A DNA stretch of 12,500 bases from Halisarca cf. caerulea (GCA_963170055.1 CAUJGJ010000040.1:3245201-3257700), one strand, 5' to 3'. Positions 1 to 8,073 are shown, counted from the first letter of the stretch. The notes: generated by a model from the sequence alone, not told the origin. Numbers and translations are program-made.

Positions 1-501
1 AAATGTTGCGGAGGAAGAGGGCATACAGTGCTAACCACACTATCACTGTGGGGTATCTACTGCAGTATTCTATGTCTCCTCTATAGTGCTCCACATCAAG
101 TTCTAATGGTGTGTGCTAACCCACACATGTATGGATTAGCCATCATCACAACGTGGTGTGCAATAATTGGACTCATCATGATGACATCAATTCCATTCAC
201 AATTGATCAAATCTTCCTTGCTGACAAGGACTTCAGGATCACACCCAAGCAAGCTTTACAACAAGTAGTGCTTCTTTGTTTCATAACTCTCCTTGTTCTT
301 GGTCTTGGATCACTCACCTTCAGTCTCACTCTTCTACTGCATGTGAGTAAATACGGAGAGAGAACCATCAGCGTGACGGTAGCTATCTTCTTCTTAATGA
401 AACACGTATTGATACCGATACTCTCATACTTCATCAAGAAAACTGCAGGAATTGCACACAAAACATCTATGGAGTTTATAGGCAGAAATGAAGAACAGTA
501 A
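1..501 (+). CDS. Terminal exon of a multi-pass membrane protein (5' partial)
   Basis: Reading frame 1 is open from the first base to a TAA at 499-501, giving 166 residues with no in-frame stop upstream, so the gene enters from the left and this is probably its last coding exon. Four hydrophobic segments are visible, at about residues 11-30, 43-66, 86-114 and 122-146, separated by short loops. The loop at about 67-85 is charged (DKDFRITPK). The piece starts with a KCCGGRGH stretch, and the C-terminus is short and polar (GRNEEQ), probably cytoplasmic. I do not recognise the family. Four helices at the end of a longer chain would fit a receptor, transporter or channel-like protein, but nothing decides between them. 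Coding status is well supported by length, composition and the helix pattern; function is unknown. Confidence 0.75.
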   Translation, partial: KCCGGRGHTVLTTLSLWGIYCSILCLLYSAPHQVLMVCANPHMYGLAIITTWCAIIGLIMMTSIPFTIDQIFLADKDFRITPKQALQQVVLLCFITLLVLGLGSLTFSLTLLLHVSKYGERTISVTVAIFFLMKHVLIPILSYFIKKTAGIAHKTSMEFIGRNEEQ

Positions 502-1094
502 CTACTTTAATGTTATATTAGTGACTTAAGTATGCTGGTATTATTAGTGTTAAACCTATACTAATAGTTATAAACTTTGTATTATCCCATATTTTGTATA
601 TGAATCACTTGGCAGTACAAGACATTATTATACCTTTGCATGCAACTACATCAGATATCATGTGACCCTCTACTGTAGGTATTGTAAGAGTGTAAGAGTT
701 TATTCATATTATCCGTGTTTATATATATAGCTTGCTGTATACGGCTGTGGTCAACATCAGAGTGAAAAGTGAGAGCAGAGCCAATGCATAGCTTTGATGC
801 CAACCTGAACTGTGCTCAATCATATATTGTCAACATAAATTTACGAATAACTGCAAATCGGTCGCATACGATGAAGTTGTTAAATCACCAGCACTGAGAT
901 AACACCTTTTTGAAATAAACACACGGATGCATACAACAAGTTGGTTAATGTATCATAATGGTCATGGTGCATTTCATCCACTGAAGGTAAAATGACCTAC
1001 TACCAGTATCCTATGATAATAGTTAATATCACCAGCTCATGCAGTAAATCAGTTACATTGTGCTAAACATTGCATGAATTGTGAGCCATAAGAT
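502..1094. other. AT-rich 3' flank, no gene seen
   Basis: Probable 3' UTR followed by intergenic DNA. All frames are broken at short intervals and no splice-bounded coding block was found. The only notable items are the AATAAA at 914 and a TATATATA run near 720. Confidence 0.5.
914..919 (+). promoter_or_regulatory. Possible poly(A) signal AATAAA
   Basis: A canonical AATAAA lies about 410 nt downstream of the stop at 501 and is the first exact match after it. It may end the 3' UTR of the upstream membrane-protein gene. In AT-rich DNA this hexamer is common, so the call is weak. Confidence 0.3.
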
Positions 1095-1105
1095 GACATT
1101 GTATT

Positions 1106-1161
1106 CACATTCTTTTACAAAACATTGTAGAACATTAACTGTGTTTTGTAAGAAGAATGTG
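1106..1161. repeat. Imperfect hairpin, 19-20 bp arms
   Basis: The left arm at 1106-1124 (cacattcttttacaaaaca) is complementary to the right arm at 1142-1161 apart from one extra base, with a 17-nt loop. Weaker pairing continues outward (tgacat near 1095, atgtgtca near 1171), so the whole unit may be about 80 bp. It has the form of a small foldback or MITE-like element. No target-site duplication is convincing. Confidence 0.6.
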
Positions 1162-1164
1162 AAA

Positions 1165-1302
1165 TTAATTATGTGTCATGGTGCGGGGGCGAAAGTTGGG
1201 TGGATCAAAGAGTACCGCAGGCTTACATTCACGATGTAGCCCTGCTACTCTGATGTAGCCCGGGTCAAGGTTCTTGTCAATCTCCTGCCAGCCAAAACCC
1301 AT
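1165..1302 (-). CDS. Short exon-like frame (45 codons), possibly a terminal exon or relic
   Basis: On the minus strand an ATG at 1302 opens 45 codons ending in TAA at 1165. The product contains EIDKNLDPGYIRVAGLH and then PAVLFDPPNFRPR. The stretch is clearly more GC-rich than its surroundings and its residue mix is protein-like. A possible 3' splice site (ggctggcag) would start the exon at 1284 in phase 0, which would make the ATG irrelevant. The plus-strand frames over the same DNA are interrupted by stops, favouring the minus strand. I do not recognise the protein. It sits between two foldback repeats, so it may be an orphaned exon or captured fragment. Confidence 0.3.
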   Translation of the reverse strand: MGFGWQEIDKNLDPGYIRVAGLHRECKPAVLFDPPNFRPRTMTHN

Positions 1303-1367
1303 TCATGCCTCATTAATTAGTAGTTGTCAATTGTCACATTTGCAGTGTTTTGCTTCACCAAGACACA

Positions 1368-1499
1368 TAATAGTTGTATCCTGCCTTGGTGTGCTACAGC
1401 AGCATAAAGTGCCAATTAATTGACCTCGGGCTGCGCTCTCGGTCAATAAATTAGCACTTTATGGTTGCTGTAGCACACCAAGGCAGGATACAACTATTA
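1368..1499. repeat. Long foldback (inverted-repeat) element, 58-bp arms
   Basis: The left arm, 1368-1425, and the right arm, 1441-1499, are reverse complements over nearly their full length, with only a few mismatches at the inner end. The loop is 15 nt (1426-1440) and is GC-rich, containing tcgggctgcgctctc. Transcribed in either direction it would form a near-perfect stem of about 58 bp. This form fits a foldback MITE or an inverted duplication. The flanks (acaca and catgt) do not give an obvious target-site duplication. There is no coding capacity inside. Confidence 0.85.
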
Positions 1500-1659
1500 C
1501 ATGTAAACACAATAGAAAACTTTTAAATTTGATATTTCCCTGGATCTTCTTGACTATCTGAGAATTCTAAATGTAGCTCGAGTTGGGAGCAATTTTCTAC
1601 CCAAAAAAAACCAACTATAATCAAGAATCTTCGCTTCTTAAGTTCTTAAATTTTAGTTT

Positions 1660-1935
1660 ACGGGTACTATCACTTTCCTTAGGAGGTTTATGAAGACTCA
1701 AGCATTCATGAAGGAAGTGTCCAAAACGTACATCTCCAAAGAGAGAAAATCATGCAGAAATAAAGAAAGGTTTGCAAGCTTTCAAACCATACGTTAAGAA
1801 GCATAGGGGATATATAGAAACATGTCCCAAAGATTTAGTAGTGTGGTGTGAGATGATTGTGAATGCATGGTGGATGAAACCATTCGCATGTGGGACATGT
1901 CCAAAGTCCCACTATTGTGTTAATAGGCTGGAATT
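1660..1935 (+). pseudogene. Decayed C2H2 zinc-finger array (relic)
   Basis: Pieces in different plus-strand frames resemble successive C2H2 fingers. At 1678-1701 LRRFMKTQ matches the finger ending LRRHMKTH with both histidines replaced, and is followed by SKTYISKE (1720-1743) in the place of a next finger. At 1823-1837 a CPKD segment appears. At 1877-1912 KPFACGTCPKSH matches the linker plus C-x2-C start of a finger. The recurring tgtcc(c)aaa cores at 1718, 1823 and 1898 are 105 and 75 nt apart, around the 84 nt expected for a finger unit. Stops and frame changes show it is broken. The antisense strand is also fairly open, as expected for antisense of fingers. A gene fragment or an old mobile-element-borne finger gene are both possible. 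Confidence 0.42.
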
Positions 1936-2640
1936 TGGGCGTGTGTAAGGCTTCGATCATGTGATATGTGCGTGACATTTCTTGACGTATAGTCTTAGTG
2001 AAGAAGCAAGGGCGATTGCGCTGCTCGACATTTGTTCTACTTTTACAACATATGAAAGCCTTTATTCTTCAAAAGTTAATGTTACGTACATATTGTTGTG
2101 TAAGGGAGCTTAGAAGATCATACTCACGATCGATAGTAAGTAATGTGAACTGCAAAACTTACGTAATTCACGGCGAAATCGCCCTGCTATTTTGCAGTTG
2201 ATGATAGGCTTAAAGCGCGTTTTGAAGGCTCAAACATAGATCGATCGTTCTTTTATAAGGAACTCAAGTTAGTAATAAAACGACTTTTCTATTTGAATTT
2301 AAGATCAAACAAAGATTACGCACCTTGTTCTTCGATGTCGTCGATCGGGCGCTGAATATCCAGTTCGCTTCTCTAAAACGGCCGATATTATGCTTCGTTA
2401 AACCGTCTGTCTTCTTTGCCTAATGTTCTTCCTCCACTGAGTTCCTCTCGCTTGCGACGCATCGATCATTGCAGAGATCAAACACTTCAAACACTTTGGT
2501 ATAATGGCAATATGCGATTACGTAACAGCTCATGTCACATGACCATCATGTGATAATCGGCCCTTAGCTAAGCGAATCCTTCTTGCAAAATGCCATGTCG
2601 TCAAGTAAATCAGCGGATCAACGTAGGAAGCTTCTGAGTG
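1936..2640. other. Intergenic stretch with CpG-richer patch, no firm gene
   Basis: No reliable gene. The patch at about 2320-2480 is richer in CpG than its surroundings and has short open stretches on both strands. On the minus strand 2372-2324 is bounded by ttttag and a GTGCGT donor, and reads SELDIQRPIDDIEEQ, but at 49 nt it is too short to trust. A 67-codon plus-strand frame at 1998-2201 uses a non-ATG-like context and has no splice or family support. Confidence 0.35.
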
Positions 2641-2676
2641 TTTTACTGTAATCTATATCGAACGCTTCAACTTTTC

Positions 2677-2794
2677 ACCGATGGGGATTTTGATGCCGCG
2701 AGTTTCCAAAGAGTTATTGCTGGTTATTTTAGTACATTTTTAGTATTTGTTGATTATCTTGAAAACTATTTCAGTAAACAAAATCCCCATCGGT
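2677..2794. repeat. Inverted repeat, about 15-16 bp arms 86 bp apart
   Basis: accgatggggatttt at 2677-2691 is exactly complementary to the segment ending at 2794 (2780-2794), with one further G:C pair possible. Little pairing extends outside the arms. It may be terminal inverted repeats of a roughly 118-bp MITE-like element or a chance palindrome; the exact match over 15 or more bases makes chance unlikely. Confidence 0.55.
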
Positions 2795-2954
2795 AGAATA
2801 TTGGTTAGCCTTATTAGGGACAGTTTAGTCCATATTGTGTGTCTCTAGGCCTAAGTTTCGATTTACTTGAGAGGAATAACTGCTAAATACAGCTGCTCGG
2901 AAAAGCGGCGAGTATTCGAACGATTGACGGAAAATTTGGTTGAAAAATAGTTAA

Positions 2955-3100
2955 ATGTGTAGCTTGAATGTGTTCATACAGTCTAAATGTTGTTGCTTGC
3001 CATTTCTGATACGCATAAGGGAGAAAAAGCGAATTTGTTAGCAACAAAATCGCCGACTTTCGGAAGCCATTCAAGTGCGAATGGACATGTCCCACATGCG
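2955..3100 (-). pseudogene. Possible second zinc-finger relic, opposite orientation
   Basis: The minus strand at 3100-3082 carries a 19-base stretch identical to plus-strand 1885-1903, the part that encodes CGTCP of the C2H2 relic there. Further along the minus strand, 3020-2955 reads PYAYQKWQATTFRLYEHIQATH in pieces. This keeps the F, the L-x2-H-x4-H spacing and the initial aromatic residue of a finger but has lost the cysteines. The two parts lie in different frames, so the copy is broken. It is most simply a decayed, inverted duplicate of the relic at 1660-1935. Confidence 0.3.
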
Positions 3101-3199
3101 TTATCTATCTTCCTTGGTGCCTTGTGGAAGCACTCAAGCCATGCACGGGCTACCCTTTCAAGAGGGGTCCTTTGTCTAAGGTTTTTTAGCCTTTTAAAT

Positions 3200-3450
3200 T
3201 AGATTTTGCTTCAAATTTACCCCAAACTTGTGCAACAGCACTTCCATTAATTGCAATGGAATATCCGTTATAATTGGAATGAAGGTTTGTTAAATAAATT
3301 GCAACATTCGTTACATGAAACAAAAAATGTGTTAAACCAATCAAAAAGACTGCATTATATATACATGTGTACATACACTTCCATAAACATAGTACTTAGC
3401 TGAACAACTAAGCAAGTATACGCACATTCTAAGGAAGTTCTAATGATCTT
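3200..3450. other. AT-rich intergenic DNA, nothing found
   Basis: No frame, repeat or splice-bounded block stands out on either strand in this stretch. Confidence 0.5.
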
Positions 3451-3772
3451 GGCTCACTTTCTGTTCAGAATTCAGCCTCCTGTGTCCACTGGTTAATGGA
3501 TGCCCTCAGTTCCTATTCTTCCCTCTGAACAAGCTCACTCACTGCAGCTTATAGGAGTCCTTCTGATGCCTCTCAGACAGCTCATTCTTCAAAGAAGAGC
3601 ACTCCTCCCTATGTAGACACAAGTTAAGAGGATGAAGTGAACCCATCCCAAGTAGAACAATCACCTGTCTGTAGTGATGGTTGAAGGCTGTTCTATGGAC
3701 TGCCCAGGGTACCACCCGTGGCTGCCCCCTCCTCCTCACCACCCTCCCCCACGTTACAGAAATTGATCAATA
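3450..3772 (+). pseudogene. Ser/Thr/Pro-rich coding relic, broken by stops and frameshifts
   Basis: The stretch is GC-richer than its flanks and reads as protein on the plus strand in consecutive pieces. First comes IQPPVSTG, a stop, then MPSVPILPSEQAHSLQ. After a frame change, AYRSPSDASQTAHSSKK and STPPYVDTS run to a TAA. The same frame continues with EDEVNPSQVEQSPVCSDG, a TGA, then LPRVPPVAAPSSSPPSP. Low-complexity Ser/Pro composition resembles a linker or cytoplasmic tail. The regular continuation past stops suggests a decayed gene piece rather than chance. A 67-codon minus-strand frame (3742-3539) exists but starts with GTG only and reads less like protein, although a GTGAGT donor follows it. 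Confidence 0.32.
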
Positions 3773-3856
3773 TCCCAATAATGACATTGATAGGTGTGAA
3801 TATAGATAATAATATTATCTATGGTGCGTAAAAGGCAATAACGATAACCAACTTAC

Positions 3857-3865
3857 CTCCTTCAT
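3857..3865 (-). CDS. Candidate tiny first coding exon (MKE) with perfect donor
   Basis: On the minus strand an ATG at 3865 is followed after three codons by a perfect GAG|GTAAGT donor (GT at 3856-3855). The upstream minus-strand DNA has short frames only, which fits a 5' UTR. If real, this would be the start of a minus-strand gene diverging from the plus-strand gene at 4158, with a shared promoter of under 300 bp. No downstream exon can be assigned securely; the phase-0 acceptor at 1284 is one remote possibility. A strong donor alone occurs by chance, so confidence is low. Confidence 0.2.
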
Positions 3866-4072
3866 ATTGACATCCTTCTTGATCCAAAATCACCTTCAAA
3901 AAGCGCAACTTTCTTCAATTTTTCTAGTCATTATTGCCTTAAAGTTTATAGTTTCGCGTCGCATAGACAGTTTCTAGCCTCCGAAGCGGGTTTGTGCGAC
4001 AAGCGTCTATTGCCGACTTTCACTGGTAGCCATTTTTCCTGAATCAGCAACAGCTTGTGTGTGCTACCATAG

Positions 4073-4084
4073 ATGTTCGGATAA
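4073..4084 (+). other. Three-codon upstream ORF before exon 1
   Basis: ATG-TTC-GGA-TAA lies 74 nt upstream of the chosen start at 4158. If the transcription start is upstream of it, this minimal uORF could lower initiation at the main start. Its presence in the mRNA is inferred, not shown. Confidence 0.3.
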
Positions 4085-4157
4085 TTGACGCTTGAAATTT
4101 GTTAACGGATTAGAACTTCAAGCGATTCGGCGTTGCAATTTAAGGCTAGTTTCTCAC

Positions 4158-4692
4158 ATGGCTGTAGCAAAAACAGAGCAATCCCCTCTAGCTCCGCTAG
4201 TTTGGCAGCAACTGTGTTCCGTATTGCAACGCATGGGACAAGACGGTTGTGAAGCCGAGTATGTGACGCTGGACAGTGGAGATCTGAAGCTATTTCGAGG
4301 GTCTCTAAGTATCACCCACTCTCCGGTTGTAATATCCAAGTGCCTAGCGAGAAACGAAACAGACCACGATTTCTCCAAGGATTGTGACGTAACGGTAGAA
4401 AGGGAAGAGCAGGCAGGATACGAAGCGGACATAAACGGAGACCTTGGAGCTTCTGTGAGCTTCGTTAGTGCAATTCTCCAGCCCAAAGTTAGCTTGAAGA
4501 ACGCTTTTAATAAAAAACTGTTCCTAAAAGAAAAGACACACACCCGCCAAAATGACACTGTTGGTGCTCATACAGTTATGGAATCGATGGAGCAAGTTGA
4601 GAGTAAATTTGTTGACTGTCAACTGACGATTGCTTCCGACACGAGGATCAAGGTCTTCCCTGGAAAAAGTAAACTTGTGAGAGCGTTCGATG
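4158..4692 (+). CDS. Glycine-zipper protein, exon 1 (178 codons plus one base)
   Basis: The first ATG in the long open frame, at 4158, starts MAVAKTEQ; the frame is open a little further upstream but without ATG. It runs 178 codons and ends in a GTAAGC donor (GATG|GTAAGC, GT at 4693), leaving one base (phase 1). Reading through would add GKRL and stop at 4706. The segment is soluble-looking: a short possible helix at residues 10-30 (PLVWQQLCSVLQRM), an acidic middle (65-95, EREEQ), and a basic stretch at 113-131. There is no signal peptide. I recognise no domain. The phase and base fit exon 2 at 6467 exactly (G + AC = Asp). An intron with a huge CA repeat starts 46 nt after the donor. Coding status is supported by length and composition; function is unknown. 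Confidence 0.65.
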
Positions 4693-4737
4693 GTAAGCGA
4701 CTATAATAATAGCTTATAAATTTGATCAGAGCAGTAT

Positions 4738-5372
<635 letters not shown>

Positions 5373-5375
5373 GCA

Positions 5376-5890
5376 CTCATTATAATAATAATTCACTAGT
5401 GATAATTTCCAACATCAAGGTGCATGTTCTCTACTAATATAAGGCATGGCAGTTAATATAATAATTATGGAATTTGTGCCAGCATGAAAATAGTCCAGGG
5501 GAAGACTGTTTGGACTATGTTGACCACTTCCAGACATTTAATGTCATTAGCCTTTGTTTGTATAACCTGTAGCCAGCAGACCACCCACATGAACCACAAA
5601 GTGCATGCTGTTCAATGACATGAATAAAGTATACAAAAGACAGGACTGGTATGAATAAAGTGAATATATCTTACTCAATGCAGTGTGCAGGCAGGTACAT
5701 ATAATAATAATAGATTCACACACTAGCCAAGTGAGGTGTGATCCAGCCATCCGTAATAATAATTATCATTGTTTGCTTAGCAAATACCTTTATTCAAGTA
5801 GAGTGGAACCAATATGGGGACTATTTATACTTTGTGACCATACAAACCATGGCTTCCAGGTGTATTGCCTATATATACAAACTAAACGTT
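5376..5890. other. Intronic DNA, short direct repeat, no exon seen
   Basis: Part of the 4693-6466 intron. atgaataaagt occurs twice (5620 and 5651 regions), each containing AATAAA, and several (ATA)n runs are present. If used, these would be premature poly(A) sites. No exon with matching splice sites was found. Confidence 0.4.
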
Positions 5891-5891
5891 G

Positions 5892-5968
5892 AGGTCAGAA
5901 AAGTTTGTGGATAGACATACCCCAAGCCGTGGGCTCGGGGTATGTCTATTCACAAACTTCCCATGACC
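5892..5968. repeat. Second foldback element, 23-bp perfect core arms
   Basis: aagtttgtggatagacatac plus ccc at 5901-5923 is complementary to 5937-5959 with one mismatch, around a 13-nt GC-rich loop containing agccgtgggctc. Pairing continues outward after small bulges (gaggtc at 5891, gaccga at 5965). Like the element at 1368-1499 it has a long stem, a short GC-rich apex and outer gacc/ggtc tetramers, although the arm sequences differ. It lies inside the first intron of the glycine-zipper gene. Confidence 0.8.
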
Positions 5969-5987
5969 GAGACTGAGGGTCGTATGT
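5963..5987 (+). CDS. Possible alternative first exon (MTETEGRM)
   Basis: Within and just after the right arm of the foldback, an ATG at 5963 is followed by eight codons and one base and then a GTGAGT donor at 5988. The phase (1) matches exon 2 at 6467, which would give MTETEGRM-Y-TLTGMKK. The fit has a one-in-three chance of being accidental and no promoter is evident. Recorded as a hypothesis only. Confidence 0.15.
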
Positions 5988-6009
5988 GTGAGTAATACAC
6001 CTGGTAGCT

Positions 6010-6264
6010 ATGGTTCATTACACTGACCAAGAACAAGATGCCGATTTTGTTAAGTTTCTTCTCCTTTACCACCGCAAGTTTGGCTGATAGATGTGATTCG
6101 CCGGATCATTCAAGAGCATTTATCCCTTTTCATTCCCGAGTGAGCCTAAAAGTGCGTTGTATGGAGTGATCATGAAATCTGCCAATTGTAATCTCTTTGT
6201 GATCGAATCATCACCCGATATTGTCTACTGTTACAGTTTACATTTTACAAGTGAAACAAGGTAG
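6010..6264 (+). pseudogene. Broken coding relic inside intron 1
   Basis: An ATG at 6010 opens MVHYTDQEQDADFVKF and LLLYHRKFG before TGA at 6085. A shifted frame continues with VWLIDVIRRIIQEHLSLF to TGA at 6141. The first frame is then open again from 6097 to 6262, with EPKSALYGVIMKSANC and FVIESSPDIVYCYSLHF. A GTAGGA donor-like site follows at 6261. Three protein-like blocks in alternating frames suggest a gene fragment damaged by small indels, or exons of a nested gene misread here. Antisense frames are also partly open, so strand is not certain. The donor phase (2) does not fit exon 2, so it is unlikely to be an exon of the host gene. Confidence 0.32.
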
Positions 6265-6285
6265 GATGAGGCAGTTTTACACACC

Positions 6286-6350
6286 TAAAGCTTCTCTGAA
6301 GCTTTAACAATACAAAAGTGAAGAGGGAGTACATGTGTTCATATACTCCC
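6286..6350. repeat. Two small intronic hairpins
   Basis: taaagctt/aagcttta (6286-6306, 5-nt loop) is a perfect 8-bp hairpin. gggagtacat (6325-6334) pairs with atatactccc (6341-6350) with one mismatch. Both lie 110-180 nt upstream of the acceptor of exon 2. They may be chance structures. Confidence 0.4.
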
Positions 6351-6466
6351 TGTGACTCTGTGACCCGGATGGTAATATATGCCATATATACGACCTGCAC
6401 GAAGTATGGGAATGGGTAATCGTCAGTGTATAGTTATGCATTTAATGTATTATAATCTTTCTGTAG

Positions 6467-6870
6467 ACACACTAACAGGAATGAAGAAGGGAAGTGATTC
6501 AGGGGCTGGTGTGGTCGAAGCAGGGGCTCAACTTGGTGATTCCATTGGCTCGGGAACGAAGCTACGTGTTGGCACAAAGATTGGCAAAGGAGTAGGCACA
6601 GGCATGGGATTCCTGTTTGGCACTGTCCCTTGTGCTGTTGCTGGGGGAACTAGTGGAGTGATTGGCAGCCTCAGTGGTCACCATATTTGGAAAAAGGTTC
6701 AATCGGAAAAAGCCTTCACCATTACTGCCAAGGAACTTTTCCAAGAATTTAATGATTTCTGTGAAGATAACAATTTTGTTCATTGCAACGTAAGAGTAAG
6801 TGTCTTTACAAAAAGAACAGAAACAGTCAGAAAACCTGTAGCAGGAGGAGAATTGCCCTCACTTCCTTGA
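6467..6870 (+). CDS. Glycine-zipper protein, exon 2
   Basis: The acceptor aatctttctgtag ends at 6466; the exon begins AC, completing an Asp codon with the G left by exon 1. Counting on from exon 1, Gly residues sit at 198, 202 and 206 and then at 214, 218, 222, 226 and 230, an unbroken GxxxG series. More pairs follow at 238/242 and 245/249, ending in GHHIWKKV. Such glycine zippers pack helices in membranes or oligomers in known proteins; a membrane or pore role here is inference. The stretch FTITAKELFQEFNDFC follows. Read through, the frame ends at TGA 6868, a protein of about 312 residues. Two donors, GTAAGA at 6790 and GTAAGT at 6796, both in phase 0, suggest it may instead splice on near residue 286. 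The family is not recognised. Confidence 0.65.
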
Positions 6871-6963
6871 AATTTGTATGAATAAGTTATAGCAATCGTA
6901 AAGAACGGAATATGGAATTTATTTAAAAAGTCAATAGCATGCATATCAATTTTGGTGTTACAG

Positions 6964-7167
6964 TATTTACAGTATTGTGAATCAAAGGAAAGTTGCACAG
7001 TCAATATTCTGTTAATATTGAGTATCATTCATGGTATAAGGCCTATAAACATTGCCGGCCCTCATGCCTGTGTGACGAAGATGAGAGTCTGCATGCTGGG
7101 GTACAAGGGATGGTACATAGCAGCAGCCAGTATATGTGGAATTGGTTGTATATATGTTCTATCTTAG
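6964..7167 (+). CDS. Candidate terminal exon of the glycine-zipper gene
   Basis: The acceptor tttggtgttacag ends at 6963 (a second, tatttacag, at 6972). Both keep phase 0, as required by the donors at 6790 and 6796, giving an intron of about 170 nt. The frame runs 67 codons to TAG at 7165-7167, including SCTVNILLILSIIHGI and GYKGWYIAAASICGIG, so it would add one or two hydrophobic segments after the zipper. An AATAAA at 7220 lies 53 nt after the stop, a good fit for a short 3' UTR. Against it, composition is less clearly coding than exons 1-2, and another frame is also open here. Confidence 0.35.
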   Translation, partial: YLQYCESKESCTVNILLILSIIHGIRPINIAGPHACVTKMRVCMLGYKGWYIAAASICGIGCIYVLS

Positions 7168-7219
7168 TCTCATGCACACACATATATATCTTTCACATAT
7201 TTTGAAAGTATACAGAACC

Positions 7220-7225
7220 AATAAA
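7220..7225 (+). promoter_or_regulatory. Probable poly(A) signal AATAAA
   Basis: Exact AATAAA (ccaataaatcc) 53 nt after the stop at 7167 and 350 nt after the stop at 6870. It is the likely 3' end of the glycine-zipper gene and lies tail to tail with the minus-strand receptor gene. Confidence 0.5.
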
Positions 7226-7239
7226 TCCTCATACATGCA

Positions 7240-7979
7240 TGTCTACCATGTCATCATACAATATGCAACAATTTAACCAAAAAATGATGCTGCCTCTCAA
7301 TCAATATACCGAAGAATAATAATATGCATTCAATAGCTACGCGCATCATACACTACCCCCCTAAAGTTTACACGTTCCACCGCCACTGCTTTACAATAAT
7401 ATGTTAGGCATTGTTCAAAAAGATGAAATATTACTGAAGGCCTGAAAGAAAGTAAAATTAAAGTTAGAATACCTTTCTTTTGGGCTAAATTTTTCAGTAC
7501 TAACTTATTTTTTTAACCCCTAACAACTTTATTATTGTCGCGTTTATGTATTATCATGCCAAAAGATTATCATAACAAGTGATTCGAGTTAAAAATAAAA
7601 CTAAAAAGTAACCTTCACAACTCATAACTCCAAAAAACATTCTCTGCTCTAAAAGACTCTTCCCTGGTGAAATGATGAGCAAGCATATATTCCATCAAAA
7701 TACAATCGAGAAATTCAGTACCGCCTTAGCATTCACCATCTTGGTAAAGTAAAAATATTACACGGACTACAGGGCAGCCAAAATTATTGGTTTCAATACA
7801 TAATACGCACACAGTAACAAGTATAAAGGTATAGGTCTACATTGTTATGTTATATATATATATTATGCCAGCAAAACAATTTTATCAGATACAATACTCC
7901 ACTAGCTACATATGCATACTTGTCTACAAGATTAGTTAAATCAGTAAACATAACGTCACAATCTATAATAATGCAATAT
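7240..7979. other. AT-rich convergent intergenic region and 3' UTRs
   Basis: No coding block on either strand. It separates the 3' ends of two convergent genes. On the minus strand an AATAAA (plus-strand tttatt, 7528-7533) lies about 450 nt beyond the receptor stop at 7980 and may end that transcript. A short AT run (7850-7863) and a homopolymer-rich patch (7500-7620) are the only other features. Confidence 0.45.
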
Positions 7980-8073
7980 TTAGTTCACATCTTCATAAAC
8001 TCTCTCATTTTCATGTGCTTTCTGATTGACCTTGATGTCCATTGGTACAGGCGTATCTGCGACCAATTTGTTC
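7980..8073 (-). CDS. Receptor-like protein, terminal exon: cytoplasmic tail
   Basis: On the minus strand the acceptor tttatgtctctggttag ends at 8074. The exon starts with G, completing the Arg codon begun (AG) at the end of the exon at 8872, and encodes 30 residues to TAA at 7982-7980. It is hydrophilic, with no Cys, and ends ERVYEDVN. The YEDV resembles tyrosine sites that bind SH2 domains when phosphorylated, as known for many receptor tails; this use here is inference. The phase match plus a clean acceptor right after a TG repeat support it. Without this exon the receptor would have a tail of only about ten residues. Confidence 0.55.

Noticed and set aside
1556..1920. Minus-strand reading with repeated FGHV-like motifs
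   Set aside because: This is what the antisense of C2H2 fingers tends to look like, and the plus strand gives direct finger motifs, so the plus-strand relic is preferred.
1998..2201. 67-codon plus-strand frame
   Set aside because: No domain, no splice sites, composition typical of chance; the same judgement applies to 5547-5750 (-) and 9809-10051 (+).
1819..3092. RRRCATGYYY motifs (1819, 1893, 3083) resembling p53 half-sites
   Set aside because: Each is better explained as part of the zinc-finger relic coding CGTCP or TCPK; adjacent half-sites are absent.
4154..4558. 134-codon minus-strand frame
   Set aside because: Shadow of exon 1 on the plus strand; poorer composition, and no splice link.
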